A stretch of DNA of 64,000 nucleotides from positions 125,415-189,414 of the forward strand of contig WQYI01000002.1 in assembly GCA_009781315.1 (NCBI GenBank), given 5' to 3'. Source of the stretch: Candidatus Endomicrobium embiratermitis. GTDB lineage: Bacteria > Elusimicrobiota > Endomicrobiia > Endomicrobiales > Endomicrobiaceae. A model generated the notes under the pieces. It was given only the letters and a program-made list of their open reading frames with translations. It did no database searches and had not been told where the DNA came from. The translations under genes were made by a program, and so were the position numbers. This document shows, one piece after another, positions 8,330 to 16,810 of this stretch. Positions within the stretch are counted from its first letter, which is position 1, and the number at the start of each line of letters is the position of its first letter.

Positions 8330-9581
8330 AAACATAAGAATTATCGACCCTTCGCAAAACAAGGATTACGCAGGAGACATTTTCGTTGAAAACGGGGTTA
8401 TAGTTTCAAAACTTTCCGGAGCTGCCGATGAGATTTACGACGGCTCGGGCAAAATAGCCGTTCCGGGACTTATTGACGTTCACTCGCATTTGAGAGAACC
8501 CGGGCAGGAAGGCAAAGAAACGATTAAAACCGGCACGCAGGCAGCGGCAAAAGGCGGTATAACTACCGTATTTTGCATGCCAAATACGAAGCCTGCTATA
8601 GATAATGCTCCTGCAGTAGAATTTATTCTTTTGAAAGCCCAGAAAGAAGGCCTTGTAAACGTGTTCCCTATAGGGTGCGCAACTAAAGGTTCGCAAGGCG
8701 AAGAACTTTCCGAAATCGGCGTTCTAAAAAAAGCCGGTATAGTGGCAATAAGCGACGACGGTCTTCCCGTTTCAAATTCATTGATAATGCGCCGTACTTT
8801 GGAATACACAAAGATGTTTAAAATTCCCGTAATTTCCCACAGCGAAGATAAAGAGCTTAGCAAAAACGGCGTTATGAACGAAGGCAAAAGCTCGATGGTA
8901 TTGGGCTTAAGGGGCATACCCGGGCAAGCCGAAGAAGTTATGGTAGCAAGAGATATCATGCTTGCCGAACTTACCGGCGGATATTTGCACATAGCTCACG
9001 TTTCAACGGCAGGTTCGGTAGACTTGATTCGTCAGGCGAAAAAGAAAGGCATAAAAGTTACGGCGGAAACTTGTCCGCATTATTTTACGCTGACCGACGA
9101 TATAGTAAAAGTTTTTGATACAAATACGAAAATGAATCCTCCTTTAAGGGAGCAAAAAGACGTCGACGCTATAAAACAGGGGCTTGTCGACGGAACTATC
9201 GACTGCATAGCCACAGACCACGCTCCGCATACCTCCGAGGAAAAAAATAAAGAATTTGATTTGGCGCCTTTCGGAATAATCGGTTTTGAAACCATATTAA
9301 GCCTTGTATTAAACGAGCTTGTAGATAAAAAAGTTTTGTCTTTAAGCCAAGCCGTAGCCAAAATGACTTTAAATCCCGCAAAAATATTTAATCTTGAAGG
9401 AAGAGGAAGCTTAAAAGAAGGAAGTATTGCGGATATAACCGTAATTGATCCTAAATACTCTTATGAATTTACAAAAGAAAGCATAGTTTCAAAAAGTAAA
9501 AACTCGCCTTTTATAGGAAGAAAATTCCAAGGCGGAGCCGTGCTCACAATCGTAGGCGGAAAAATAGTTTATAAAGCATAA
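8313..9581 (+). CDS. pyrC: Dihydroorotase PyrC (type I)
   Basis: Zinc amidohydrolase that cyclises carbamoyl-aspartate to dihydroorotate. The metal-binding HSHLREPG lies at 57-64; other motifs are [38 protein letters not shown] and [11 protein letters not shown] near residue 302. The 422-residue length and these motifs match the class I enzymes that pair with PyrB. The ATG lies inside the end of pyrB after AAGGTGAAAAAAA. It is the last gene of the block; a strong terminator begins 17 bases after its stop. Confidence 0.97.
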   Translation: MRLQIKNIRIIDPSQNKDYAGDIFVENGVIVSKLSGAADEIYDGSGKIAVPGLIDVHSHLREPGQEGKETIKTGTQAAAKGGITTVFCMPNTKPAIDNAPAVEFILLKAQKEGLVNVFPIGCATKGSQGEELSEIGVLKKAGIVAISDDGLPVSNSLIMRRTLEYTKMFKIPVISHSEDKELSKNGVMNEGKSSMVLGLRGIPGQAEEVMVARDIMLAELTGGYLHIAHVSTAGSVDLIRQAKKKGIKVTAETCPHYFTLTDDIVKVFDTNTKMNPPLREQKDVDAIKQGLVDGTIDCIATDHAPHTSEEKNKEFDLAPFGIIGFETILSLVLNELVDKKVLSLSQAVAKMTLNPAKIFNLEGRGSLKEGSIADITVIDPKYSYEFTKESIVSKSKNSPFIGRKFQGGAVLTIVGGKIVYKA

Positions 9582-9597
9582 TAAAAATTTACGAATA

Positions 9598-9634
9598 AAA
9601 AACTGCTATGTTTTGCTATAGCAGTTTTTTTTAT
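9598..9634 (+). terminator. Rho-independent terminator of the nucleotide operon
   Basis: A perfect 12-base stem (AAAAACTGCTAT with ATAGCAGTTTTT) closes an 8-base loop and runs into a T tract. It closes the nucleotide block. Confidence 0.9.
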
Positions 9635-9844
9635 TTTGTCGTTAAATATCCGGTTTTGTCTGCGACAGCCGCATTATTGCGCCTATGAGCAAGTATTTTT
9701 AAGATTAACATGAACGCCATCCTTTAGTGCCGTTATTGGCGTAAGTTGTTGAAATTGCTTGAAAAATACGAGTGAATGCAATCAGCGGCAAAGCAGGCAA
9801 AACAAAAAAATCTGCTTGAAAAATATATCAGCAAATTATAAAAT

Positions 9845-10102
9845 ATGGGCATGGGAAATTTGGAGATTTTGTCCGTAAAAATAAAAAAAGTAGCTGAAAG
9901 CATAAAAAAACTTAATTATGAGAATATAAAACTCAAGGCCGAAATAGAATCTCTTAACAAAACTCTCGGTTTTTATGAGCAGGAACGCAAAAAATACGCG
10001 CAAAAGATGAGCGAATTTGCCCAAATGGAAAAAAACGCCGAACAAGCCATAGTTAAGATTGAAAGGATTTTAAAAAAAATCGATACGGCAAAGGTATCTT
10101 AA
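9845..10102 (+). CDS. ZapB-like coiled-coil cell division protein
   Basis: An 85-residue, highly charged protein that is almost entirely coiled coil: residues 8-48 and 50-80 show heptad spacing of Leu, Ile and Val with Lys and Glu between. The opening (GNLEILSVKIKKVAESIKKL) follows the pattern of ZapB-like proteins. It lies 2 bases before a ZapA-like gene, and ZapA and ZapB act together in bundling FtsZ at the division site. The start is uncertain: ATG 9845, ATG 9851 or TTG 9860 are possible and none has a strong ribosome-binding site; a TATAAA lies only a few bases upstream. Function is inferred from shape and context. Confidence 0.6.
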   Translation: MGMGNLEILSVKIKKVAESIKKLNYENIKLKAEIESLNKTLGFYEQERKKYAQKMSEFAQMEKNAEQAIVKIERILKKIDTAKVS

Positions 10103-10104
10103 AA

Positions 10105-10398
10105 ATGGACAATAAGATTAATACAAGAATTATGGGAATACCTGTGTCTTTGAATCTTGAAGAAATGGACGATTTAAGTTTCAGTGCCGTAGAGCGCCGT
10201 ATAAACGACACTTGGCAAGAAGTAAAAAAAGATAATCCCGACGTAGTGGATAGCTGGAAAACGGCAATTTTAACGGTTGTAAAAATCACCAAAGAACTGA
10301 ACAGATTAGAAAATTTACAAGGAAATATTTCAGATAGTCATGAGAGAAAGATGAAAGAGCTCATTAGGCAGTTGGATGAAGTAAATTATCCAAACTGA
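10105..10398 (+). CDS. zapA: ZapA-like FtsZ-ring associated protein
   Basis: A 97-residue protein with the ZapA layout: a short N-terminal strand pair (INTRIMGIPVSLNL), a linker ending in a helix with WQEVKK, and a long C-terminal coiled-coil helix from about residue 50. ZapA dimers cross-link FtsZ filaments in the cytoplasm. The start is 2 bases after the ZapB-like stop. It is followed by a structured RNA that I call 6S; zapA, the 6S RNA gene and 5-formyl-THF cyclo-ligase are neighbours in many proteobacteria, and all three occur here in that order. Sequence similarity alone is weak; context raises confidence. Confidence 0.65.
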   Translation: MDNKINTRIMGIPVSLNLEEMDDLSFSAVERRINDTWQEVKKDNPDVVDSWKTAILTVVKITKELNRLENLQGNISDSHERKMKELIRQLDEVNYPN

Positions 10399-10410
10399 AA
10401 TATTTCTATA

Positions 10411-10574
10411 TTTTCCCTGCAGCGTTGGTGATTTGTTTTAAGCGTGTTTATTCCTACAAGTCTATTCAGGAGAACAGCAGTCGAGCGTATGCTCGCGGGC
10501 ACATGCCACTGTATCTCACTTAAAAAAATGGGCTTTAAACCGCTTAAGGCGCACGGCGCGGCGGGGTTTTTTTT
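10411..10574 (+). ncRNA. ssrS: 6S RNA candidate
   Basis: About 160 nt of G+C-richer sequence ending in eight T. CCCTGCAGCGTTGG (10415-10428) pairs with ACGGCGCGGCGGGG (10553-10566) with one or two mismatches, forming a long closing stem. An apical hairpin CGAGC-GTAT-GCTCG lies near 10485-10498, flanked by segments (GGAGAACAGC and ACTGTATCTC) that can partly pair. A single long hairpin with a central open region is the 6S RNA shape, which mimics an open promoter and binds sigma-70 RNA polymerase. The position just after zapA and before fthC is the classic 6S location. A covariance-model search would settle it. Confidence 0.65.
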
Positions 10575-10706
10575 ACGGCAATTAACAATTTTCAAATAAC
10601 AAAGTTCAAATTTGGAGTTTTCGCAAAGCGAAAACTTATTAATTTAGTTTCGGTTTTACCGAAACACTGTAATTGTTAATTGTAATTTGTAAATTGTTAA
10701 TTATTT
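10575..10706 (+). repeat. Modular palindromic repeat, long form with double hairpin core
   Basis: Begins ACGGCAATTAAC and ends in GTTAATT, GTAATTT, GTAAATT, GTTAATT heptamers that complement the left arm. The core carries two hairpins, GTTTTCGC-AAA-GCGAAAAC (10617-10635) and GTTTCGGT-TTT-ACCGAAAC (10647-10665). An inverted, closely similar copy lies at 12579-12708. Confidence 0.85.
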
Positions 10707-10714
10707 TTAGAATT

Positions 10715-12034
10715 ATGAAACAAACAAACTTTCTTGAAAATGCTGTAGCCCAAAAAAACAAGCCTTTAGCCGCCAGAATGGCTCCTAAAAGTTTTGAAGA
10801 TTTTATGGGGCAGGACAATATTGTAGGCGACGGCAAACTTTTGCGCCGTTCTATTGAAGCTGACAATTTGGGATCAGTCATATTTTTCGGTCCTCCGGGC
10901 ACCGGAAAAAGCGCTTTGGCAAGGATTATCGCTTCTAAAACTAAAGCCTATTTTGAAGAAGCTAATGCCGTAACTATAGGCATAGCGGATATAAGAAAAA
11001 TTATCGATCAGGCTAAAGCCAGGCTTGAGATGTCGGGTAAAAAAACGATTCTTATGCTTGACGAAATACACCATTTCAACCGCTCGCAGCAGGACGCATT
11101 GCTTCCGGACGTTGAAAGGGGAACGATAACGCTGATAGGAATTACCACGGAAAATCCGTTTTTTTATATTAACGCGGCGATAATTTCAAGAAGCATAGTT
11201 TTTGAGTTTCAGCTTTTGTCAAAAGAGGCTCTTTTAAAAATTCTCGATACCGCTTTAACGGATAAAGAAAACGGACTCGGGAAATACAAAGTAGAAATGT
11301 CGGCTCAGGCTAAAGAACATTTGGTTTTAAACGCCGGCGGCGACGCCAGAAAACTTCTTAACGCTCTTGAAATAGGCGTTCTTTCCACCAAAGTAAACGG
11401 GGAAGGCATAAGAGTTTTTGACATTGCCGTAGCGCAGGAATCCATGCAGAAAAGGGCGGTTTTATACGACCGCTCCGGCGACGGGCATTATGACCACATT
11501 TCCGCGTTCATTAAATCGATGAGGGGTACGGACCCCGATGCCGCGATTTATTGGATGGCGAAAATGCTTGCGGCCGGGGAAGACCCCCGTTTTATCGCAA
11601 GAAGGATAATAATTTGCGCGTCGGAAGACGTAGGTATGGCAGATCCTCGGGCTTTAACGCTTGCGGTATCGGCTTTAAATGCCGTTGAGTTTGTGGGTAT
11701 GCCGGAAGCGAGAATAATCTTAGCGCAGGCGGCTGTTTATGTTGCCACTGCTCCAAAGTCAAACGCGTCTTATATGGCTGTTGAAAATGCTCTGGCGGAA
11801 GTTAGAAACGGCAAAACCAGAAACGTTCCGAATCATTTGAAAGACGCAAATCTTGACGGGAAAGAATTGGGTCACGGGCAGGGTTACAAATATCCGCACA
11901 ATTATGAAGGGCATTACGTAAATCAGGACTATTGGACCGATCCTGTCGAGCTTTATAAGCCGTCGGGAGAAGGTTACGAGGGGAAAATTCGTGAAAGACT
12001 CTTTGGAATCAGAAAAAAGAAAAGTAAGATATGA
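10715..12034 (+). CDS. rarA: Replication-associated recombination ATPase RarA (MgsA)
   Basis: AAA+ ATPase of the RarA/MgsA/WRNIP1 family, acting at stalled replication forks. Walker A is GPPGTGKS (59-66), Walker B is ILMLDEIHHFN, and sensor 1 is GITTEN. The C-terminal tetramerisation region includes EDVGMADPRAL and the family tail PNHLKDAN, then GYKYPHNYEGHYV. The frame is open upstream into the repeat, but ATG 10715 gives the normal family N-terminus (KPLAARMAPKSFEDFMGQ) and a 439-residue protein. The start has no clear Shine-Dalgarno because the repeat ends immediately before it. The 3' end overlaps fthC by 44 bases. Confidence 0.95.
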   Translation: MKQTNFLENAVAQKNKPLAARMAPKSFEDFMGQDNIVGDGKLLRRSIEADNLGSVIFFGPPGTGKSALARIIASKTKAYFEEANAVTIGIADIRKIIDQAKARLEMSGKKTILMLDEIHHFNRSQQDALLPDVERGTITLIGITTENPFFYINAAIISRSIVFEFQLLSKEALLKILDTALTDKENGLGKYKVEMSAQAKEHLVLNAGGDARKLLNALEIGVLSTKVNGEGIRVFDIAVAQESMQKRAVLYDRSGDGHYDHISAFIKSMRGTDPDAAIYWMAKMLAAGEDPRFIARRIIICASEDVGMADPRALTLAVSALNAVEFVGMPEARIILAQAAVYVATAPKSNASYMAVENALAEVRNGKTRNVPNHLKDANLDGKELGHGQGYKYPHNYEGHYVNQDYWTDPVELYKPSGEGYEGKIRERLFGIRKKKSKI

Positions 12035-12584
12035 GTTTTTGAATTTAAGAAACAGAATAGACCCTATTCTGGCGGCTGCTTACAGCAACGTTATTTTTTC
12101 AAAAATAATCAAACTTCCCGTCTATGAAAAAGCGGAAACGGTGATGTTTTATCTTTCTTACGGTTCGGAAGTAATTACCGACGGTATGATATCGTCGGCA
12201 ATTGAAGAAGGAAAGGCGGTCGTGGTTCCGGCCATAGAAAATCCGGGAGACGGAAAAATGGAAGCGGTTAAAATAGCAAGAGTTGAAGACGCTTACCAGT
12301 CTGTCTACGGAATAAGGCAGCCGGAGATAAACCGCGAAGATTTAATCGGCAAAAACGACATCGATTTAATTTTTGTTCCGGGCATTGCTTTTGACAATAA
12401 CGGCTACAGAACAGGTTACGGAAAAGGTTATTTTGACAGATGGCTTCAAGGCGTGCCGCCGGAAAAAACAATAGGGCTTGCTTACGATTTTCAAGTTACG
12501 GATAAACTTCCGTCCGGAAAGTACGATCTTCCGGTAGGCATGATTGTGACGGAAAAAAGAATTATTACGACAATTAAAAATTAA
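11991..12584 (+). CDS. fthC: 5-formyltetrahydrofolate cyclo-ligase
   Basis: Converts 5-formyl-THF to 5,10-methenyl-THF with ATP. The diagnostic C-terminal signature is PGIAFDNNGYRTGYGKGYFD near residues 129-148; the N-terminal basic ATP-contact segment (SEKRKVRYEFLNLRN) is also present. At 197 residues it has normal length. GTG start with GAGGGGAAAATTC upstream, inside rarA. The stop TAA and the last codon fall in the AATTAAC unit of the following repeat, so the repeat supplies the end of the gene. It belongs to the zapA-6S-fthC neighbourhood, with rarA in between. Confidence 0.93.
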   Translation: MKDSLESEKRKVRYEFLNLRNRIDPILAAAYSNVIFSKIIKLPVYEKAETVMFYLSYGSEVITDGMISSAIEEGKAVVVPAIENPGDGKMEAVKIARVEDAYQSVYGIRQPEINREDLIGKNDIDLIFVPGIAFDNNGYRTGYGKGYFDRWLQGVPPEKTIGLAYDFQVTDKLPSGKYDLPVGMIVTEKRIITTIKN

Positions 12585-12708
12585 CAATTTACAAAGTACA
12601 ATTAACAATTGTATTATTTCGGCTTTGTCGAAACAGTATTAACAAGTTTTCGCGTCGCGAAAACTCTAAATTTGAACTTTGTTATTTGAAAATTGTAATT
12701 TGTAGTTA
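12579..12708 (-). repeat. Modular palindromic repeat, inverted copy of 10575-10706
   Basis: Read on the minus strand it matches the copy before rarA through TTTTCAAATAACAAAG, TTCAAATTTAGAGTTTTCG and TTGTAAATTGTTAATT, with the same two core hairpins in altered but still paired form (GTTTTCGC-GAC-GCGAAAAC). It overlaps the fthC stop codon. Confidence 0.85.
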
Positions 12709-12725
12709 AAAAGGGGAGCGGAGAA

Positions 12726-14282
12726 ATGGAAAACATGATTGCGATAGCTATAACCGCTGCTGTTGCCTTTGTAATAGGATTTGTTTTGCGTTTGGTATAT
12801 GCGAAAATGAATGCGAAGTCAACAGAGCAGGTTTCAGAACAAATTATCAAAGAAGCGAAACTGACTGCTGAAGCAAAATTGAAAGACGCTTTGATTGAAG
12901 CGAAGCAGATAGTCGATAAAGAAAGAAAAGAATTTGAGCAGGAAATAAAGGAAAGAAAGCAAAGCGCGCAAAATACGGAAAACAGACTCAACCAGCGCGA
13001 GGAAAATTTAGAACGCAAGCTTGACGCATTGGAGCAAAAAGAAAAAAATTTGGTCAATAAAGAAAAAGCCGTAGCTGACAAAGAACAGAGCCTTAAAGTA
13101 AAATTTGACGAAGCCGAAAAGATAAAAGAAGAACAGAAAAAAGTACTTGAAAGAATTTCCGGCATGACGCGCGAGGAAGCGAAAAAAACTCTTATAAGCG
13201 CTATGGAAGAAGAAGCCAAACAGGATGCCGCGGTTTTGGCCCAAAGAATCGAACAGGAAGCGCGCGATAACGCGGATAGAAGATCAAAAGAGATTATTTC
13301 CGTGGCTATCCAGCGCATTGCCGCGGACCACACGGCTGATATCACGACTTCCACTGTGCAAATTCCAAATGATGAAATTAAAGGCAGGGTTATCGGCAGG
13401 GAAGGCAGGAACATAAGAGCTTTTGAACAGGCTACGGGAGTTGATTTGATAGTTGACGATACGCCGGAGGCAATAACGGTTTCCGCTTTTGACGGCGTAA
13501 GAAGGCAGATTGCAAAAATTGCTTTAGAGAGGCTTATTGCAGACGGTAGAATCCATCCGGCAAGAATCGAAGAAGTAGTTGAAAAAGTAAAAAAAGAAAT
13601 GGATATTCACATAAAAGAAGTCGGCGAACAGGCTGCTATAGACTCGGGCGTTCCCGGACTCAACCCTGAAATTATCAAACTTCTCGGCAAGCTGAAATAC
13701 AGAACTTCATACGGTCAAAACCAGCTTCAGCATACTTTGGAAGTCACTTGGCTTGCGGGAGCTATAGCCGGCGAACTGGGGCTTGACGTTATGTTTTGCA
13801 AAAAAGCCGCTTTGCTTCACGATATAGGAAAAGCCGTTGACCATGAAGTCGAAGGTACGCATCACCAAATTTCCGCAGATATCGCAAAAAAATACGGCGA
13901 ATCGCCGAAAATGATAAATGCCATTCTTTCACACCATGAAGGTTTTGAAACGCCTAACAGCGCGGAAGCTTTTGTAATAGCCGCCGCAGACGCGATTTCA
14001 GCGGCAAGACCGGGCGCGAGAAGAGAGTCTGTAGAGCATTATCTCAAAAGGCTTGAAAAACTTGAAAAGGTCGCGAAAGAATTTAAAGGCGTTTCAATGG
14101 CGTATGCCATACAAGCGGGAAGGGAAGTACGTATTCTCGTGGAGCCTGAAGATGTTGACGATAAACAGTCTCAGGTTTTAGCGCACGATATAGCTAAAAA
14201 AGTTGAGCAGGAACTAGAATATCCCGGACAGATAAAAATAACGGTAATAAGAGAAACAAGAGCGCAGGACATAGCGAAATAA
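12726..14282 (+). CDS. rny: Ribonuclease Y
   Basis: Membrane-anchored endoribonuclease that starts mRNA decay. The 518 residues read in family order: an N-terminal membrane segment (residues 4-24), a long charged coiled coil (about 30-150), a KH domain ([17 protein letters not shown] near 218-234), and an HD domain with [15 protein letters not shown] and ILSHHEGFE, followed by [17 protein letters not shown]. The HD pair that binds the catalytic metals is present. Start ATG follows AAAAAGGGGAGCGGAGAA, a strong ribosome-binding site. A long open frame on the opposite strand is a mirror of the coiled coil and not a gene. Confidence 0.97.
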   Translation: MENMIAIAITAAVAFVIGFVLRLVYAKMNAKSTEQVSEQIIKEAKLTAEAKLKDALIEAKQIVDKERKEFEQEIKERKQSAQNTENRLNQREENLERKLDALEQKEKNLVNKEKAVADKEQSLKVKFDEAEKIKEEQKKVLERISGMTREEAKKTLISAMEEEAKQDAAVLAQRIEQEARDNADRRSKEIISVAIQRIAADHTADITTSTVQIPNDEIKGRVIGREGRNIRAFEQATGVDLIVDDTPEAITVSAFDGVRRQIAKIALERLIADGRIHPARIEEVVEKVKKEMDIHIKEVGEQAAIDSGVPGLNPEIIKLLGKLKYRTSYGQNQLQHTLEVTWLAGAIAGELGLDVMFCKKAALLHDIGKAVDHEVEGTHHQISADIAKKYGESPKMINAILSHHEGFETPNSAEAFVIAAADAISAARPGARRESVEHYLKRLEKLEKVAKEFKGVSMAYAIQAGREVRILVEPEDVDDKQSQVLAHDIAKKVEQELEYPGQIKITVIRETRAQDIAK

Positions 14283-14284
14283 AA

Positions 14285-14364
14285 ACGGCAATTAACAAAT
14301 TACAATTTACAATTAACGACAAGTTGCCTTTAATTGTAAATTGATAATTGTTAATTTTAAATTG
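14285..14364 (+). repeat. Modular palindromic repeat, A+T-rich arms
   Basis: Starts ACGGCA. The left arm is AATTAAC, AAATTAC, AATTTAC, AATTAAC in exact 7-base steps, the core begins AACGACAAGTTGCC, and the right arm (TTAATTG, TAAATTG, ATAATTG, TTAATTT) is complementary. It lies between rny and xseA; the xseA ribosome-binding GGAG begins at its end. Confidence 0.85.
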
Positions 14365-14375
14365 GAGTTGTATCG

Positions 14376-15617
14376 GTGTCAAAAGAGATTGAATTTGATT
14401 TTAACGGCACGGGAAACGACGGCAGGTTTATATATACCGTCTCACAGATAAGTAATGAAATAAAATCCATTTTGGAAGGTTCTTATCCGTCGGTTTGGCT
14501 TCGCGGCGAGATTTCAAATTATAAACTTTACGGTTCCGGGCATGCGTATTTTAGTCTGAAAGATGAAGGAGCGCAGATAAGGGCCGTAATGTTTAATGCG
14601 GTTGATACATTGGCTTTTGAGCCTCAGGACGGAATGGAAGTTTTGGTCCGCGGCCGCATAAGCTCTTATCCTAAGCGCGGCGATTATCAGATTATAGTGG
14701 GTTCTATTGAAAATTTCGGTCGAGGCGATTTAGCGGCTGCTTTTGAAAAACTTAAAAAGAAGCTTGAAACCGAAGGGCTTTTCGACGTTTCGGTTAAAAG
14801 AAAAATACCTAAACTTGTAAATAAAATCGGAGTTGTCACTTCTAAAGACGGTGCGGCGTTACACGATATTTTGAAAGTTTTAGACGATTTGAATGCGAAC
14901 GTTGAAGTTCTTATTTATCCGGTAAGAGTTCAGGGAAAAGAAGCCGAAAAAGAAATCCCCAAGGCTTTGCGCTATTTAAACAGAAATCACGGAGATTTAG
15001 ACGTTTTGATTGTGGGGCGCGGGGGCGGTTCCACGGAAGACTTATGGGCGTTTAATACCGAGCCTGTGGCAAGAGCTATGTTTGATTCCAAAATTCCGGT
15101 TATCTCCTGCGTAGGACATGAAACGGATTTTACTATAGCCGATTTTGTCGCTGATATGCGCGCTCTTACGCCGTCTGCGGCGGCTGAGATGGTTGTAAGA
15201 GGCAAAACCGAATTAAAAAACATGCTCAAAAATATGAGCGCCGCGCTGTTTGACAGCATAGATTTTATTTACGAAAACAGCAGGCAAAAGTTTGAAATTC
15301 TTTTATCGTCAAGGTCGTTTCAAAAACCGTATCTTATATATGAGGATAAAATAAAATATGTCGGAGAACTTGGCGAAAGGCTCGGTTTCTTAATTAAAAA
15401 TATTTTTAATTTGAAAGAATACTCTTTGATTAGTTTTTCGCATAAATTGGATTTAGTTTCGCCTCTTTCCGTATTGAAAAGGGGTTTCGCAGTAGTTAAA
15501 AGCGAAAGCGGGAAAGTAGTAAAAAATTCAAAAATATTAAACGCGGGAGACAAAGTCAACGTAACTCTTGCCAAAGGAAATTTTAGAGCAAAAGTGGAGG
15601 TAATAAACAATGGTTAA
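14376..15617 (+). CDS. xseA: Exodeoxyribonuclease VII large subunit
   Basis: Catalytic subunit of the single-strand exonuclease ExoVII. An N-terminal OB-fold for ssDNA binding covers about residues 8-115 (VWLRGEISNYK, GHAYFSLKDEGAQI, LVRGRISSYPKRGDYQI). The nuclease region shows KIGVVTSKDGAALHDI, LIVGRGGGSTEDLWAFN, CVGHETDFTIADFVAD and RALTPSAAAEM. The C-terminal part forms the long helix that binds XseB, and PLSVLKRGFAVV is the family's ending motif. GTG start with GGAG 8 bases upstream. Overlaps xseB by 8 bases. Confidence 0.97.
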   Translation: MSKEIEFDFNGTGNDGRFIYTVSQISNEIKSILEGSYPSVWLRGEISNYKLYGSGHAYFSLKDEGAQIRAVMFNAVDTLAFEPQDGMEVLVRGRISSYPKRGDYQIIVGSIENFGRGDLAAAFEKLKKKLETEGLFDVSVKRKIPKLVNKIGVVTSKDGAALHDILKVLDDLNANVEVLIYPVRVQGKEAEKEIPKALRYLNRNHGDLDVLIVGRGGGSTEDLWAFNTEPVARAMFDSKIPVISCVGHETDFTIADFVADMRALTPSAAAEMVVRGKTELKNMLKNMSAALFDSIDFIYENSRQKFEILLSSRSFQKPYLIYEDKIKYVGELGERLGFLIKNIFNLKEYSLISFSHKLDLVSPLSVLKRGFAVVKSESGKVVKNSKILNAGDKVNVTLAKGNFRAKVEVINNG

Positions 15618-15831
15618 AACGGTTAAAAAACAACAGTCTTTTGAAACGTCTATAAAACGTCTTGAAGAAATAGTTTCGGAAATGGAAAATTCCGCCCCGG
15701 ATTTGGATAACGCTCTTGCTTTGTTTTCGGAAGGCGCGGAACTTGTAAAATTTTGTTCCGCAAAACTTTACGATACTAAAAAGAAAATTGAAATATTGGT
15801 TGACGGCAAAAAGCATATGATGAGAGGATAA
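15610..15831 (+). CDS. xseB: Exodeoxyribonuclease VII small subunit
   Basis: A 73-residue helical partner that decorates the XseA helix. The family pattern is clear: FETSIKRLEEIVSEMEN, then LDNALALFSEGAELVKFC and a final helix of Lys-rich residues. The ATG lies within the end of xseA after GTGGAGGTAATAAACA, so the two subunits are translationally coupled. Length is normal for the family (60-85). Confidence 0.95.
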   Translation: MVKTVKKQQSFETSIKRLEEIVSEMENSAPDLDNALALFSEGAELVKFCSAKLYDTKKKIEILVDGKKHMMRG

Positions 15832-15906
15832 GAGGGTGTGGAACGGCAATGAAATAATGCCGTTACTCATATTCCCGTAATCTCGCATTCTCAAACGGAG
15901 TTTATA

Positions 15907-16791
15907 TTGGACTTAAAATCATGCCTTTCAAAACAAGCAAAGCTTGTAGACAGCGCTTTAAAAAAATCTTTGCCTAAAGGCAATTCCATAATGTCTCAGG
16001 CAATGCGTTACAGTTTGCTTGCCGGCGGAAAAAGGCTTCGTCCGATTTTTGTTATTTTAGCTGCCGAATTGTTCGGAGTTAAGCCTGAAAAAGTTATGCC
16101 CGCAGCCTGCGCTATCGAGTATATCCACACTTATTCTTTGGTTCATGATGATTTGCCGGCAATGGATAACGATGATTTAAGAAGGGGAAAACCTACAAGC
16201 CACAAAAAGTTCGGCGAACCTGCGGCGATTTTATGCGGCGACGCTTTGCTTACGGAAGCATTTAATCTCATAATAAAGTCGTCTGCGAAAGACAAAAATA
16301 TAAATAGAGCAGTTTCAATTCTTTCAACATATTCCGGTTTTAAAGGTATGATTGCCGGGCAGGCTGAAGATACGATTTTTGCCGGAAAATGGAATAAGAA
16401 TAACAAAGCTTTTCTTGAAAAGAAATTAAGGTTTATACAAACAACAAAAACGTCTGCTTTGCTTGTTGCAAGTTTAAAAATCGGCGCGGTTTTAGCGGGT
16501 GCTGACGATAAAAGTATTAAAGCTCTTGAAACATACGGTAATAATGCGGGAATAGCGTTTCAGATAGCCGACGATATATTGGACGTTTACGCCGATAAAA
16601 AACTTCTAGGAAAAAAAGGAAGCGACAAAGATAACGATAAGCTGACGGAGCTTTCACTTTTCGGCAAAGAGCAGGCTGAAAAAAACGCGGCTTTATATGT
16701 TAAAAAAGCCAAAAACGCTTTGAAAATTTTCGGAAATAAAGCCGAAAAATTAATTGCTTTGGCCGATTATATGACGGAAAGAAAATATTAA
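15907..16791 (+). CDS. ispA: Farnesyl diphosphate synthase type polyprenyl synthetase
   Basis: Short-chain trans-isoprenyl diphosphate synthase, condensing IPP with DMAPP and GPP. The first aspartate-rich motif is DDLPAMDNDDLRRG starting at residue 81, GKPTSHKKFG follows, and the second is FQIADDILD near 217-225. GGKRLRP is the IPP-binding segment. The family and the two residues inserted in the first motif indicate the bacterial IspA type, giving farnesyl diphosphate for undecaprenol. TTG start, chosen because ACGGAG precedes it at good spacing and the protein (294 residues) has normal length. dxs follows 19 bases on. Confidence 0.93.
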   Translation: MDLKSCLSKQAKLVDSALKKSLPKGNSIMSQAMRYSLLAGGKRLRPIFVILAAELFGVKPEKVMPAACAIEYIHTYSLVHDDLPAMDNDDLRRGKPTSHKKFGEPAAILCGDALLTEAFNLIIKSSAKDKNINRAVSILSTYSGFKGMIAGQAEDTIFAGKWNKNNKAFLEKKLRFIQTTKTSALLVASLKIGAVLAGADDKSIKALETYGNNAGIAFQIADDILDVYADKKLLGKKGSDKDNDKLTELSLFGKEQAEKNAALYVKKAKNALKIFGNKAEKLIALADYMTERKY

Positions 16792-16810
16792 TTGCGCAGG
16801 AGTTAATACG

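Noticed and set aside
8480-8992. Minus-strand open frame of 170 codons
   Set aside because: Antisense to the conserved centre of pyrC; no independent support.
9635-9844. A small gene or RNA between the nucleotide operon terminator and the ZapB-like gene
   Set aside because: No open frame with a start signal and no convincing structure; only a possible TATAAA close to the ZapB-like start.
12614-13414. Long minus-strand open frame of 266 codons rich in Ser, Phe and Leu
   Set aside because: It is the mirror of the Lys/Glu-rich coiled coil of RNase Y; composition is what the opposite strand of a coiled coil gives.
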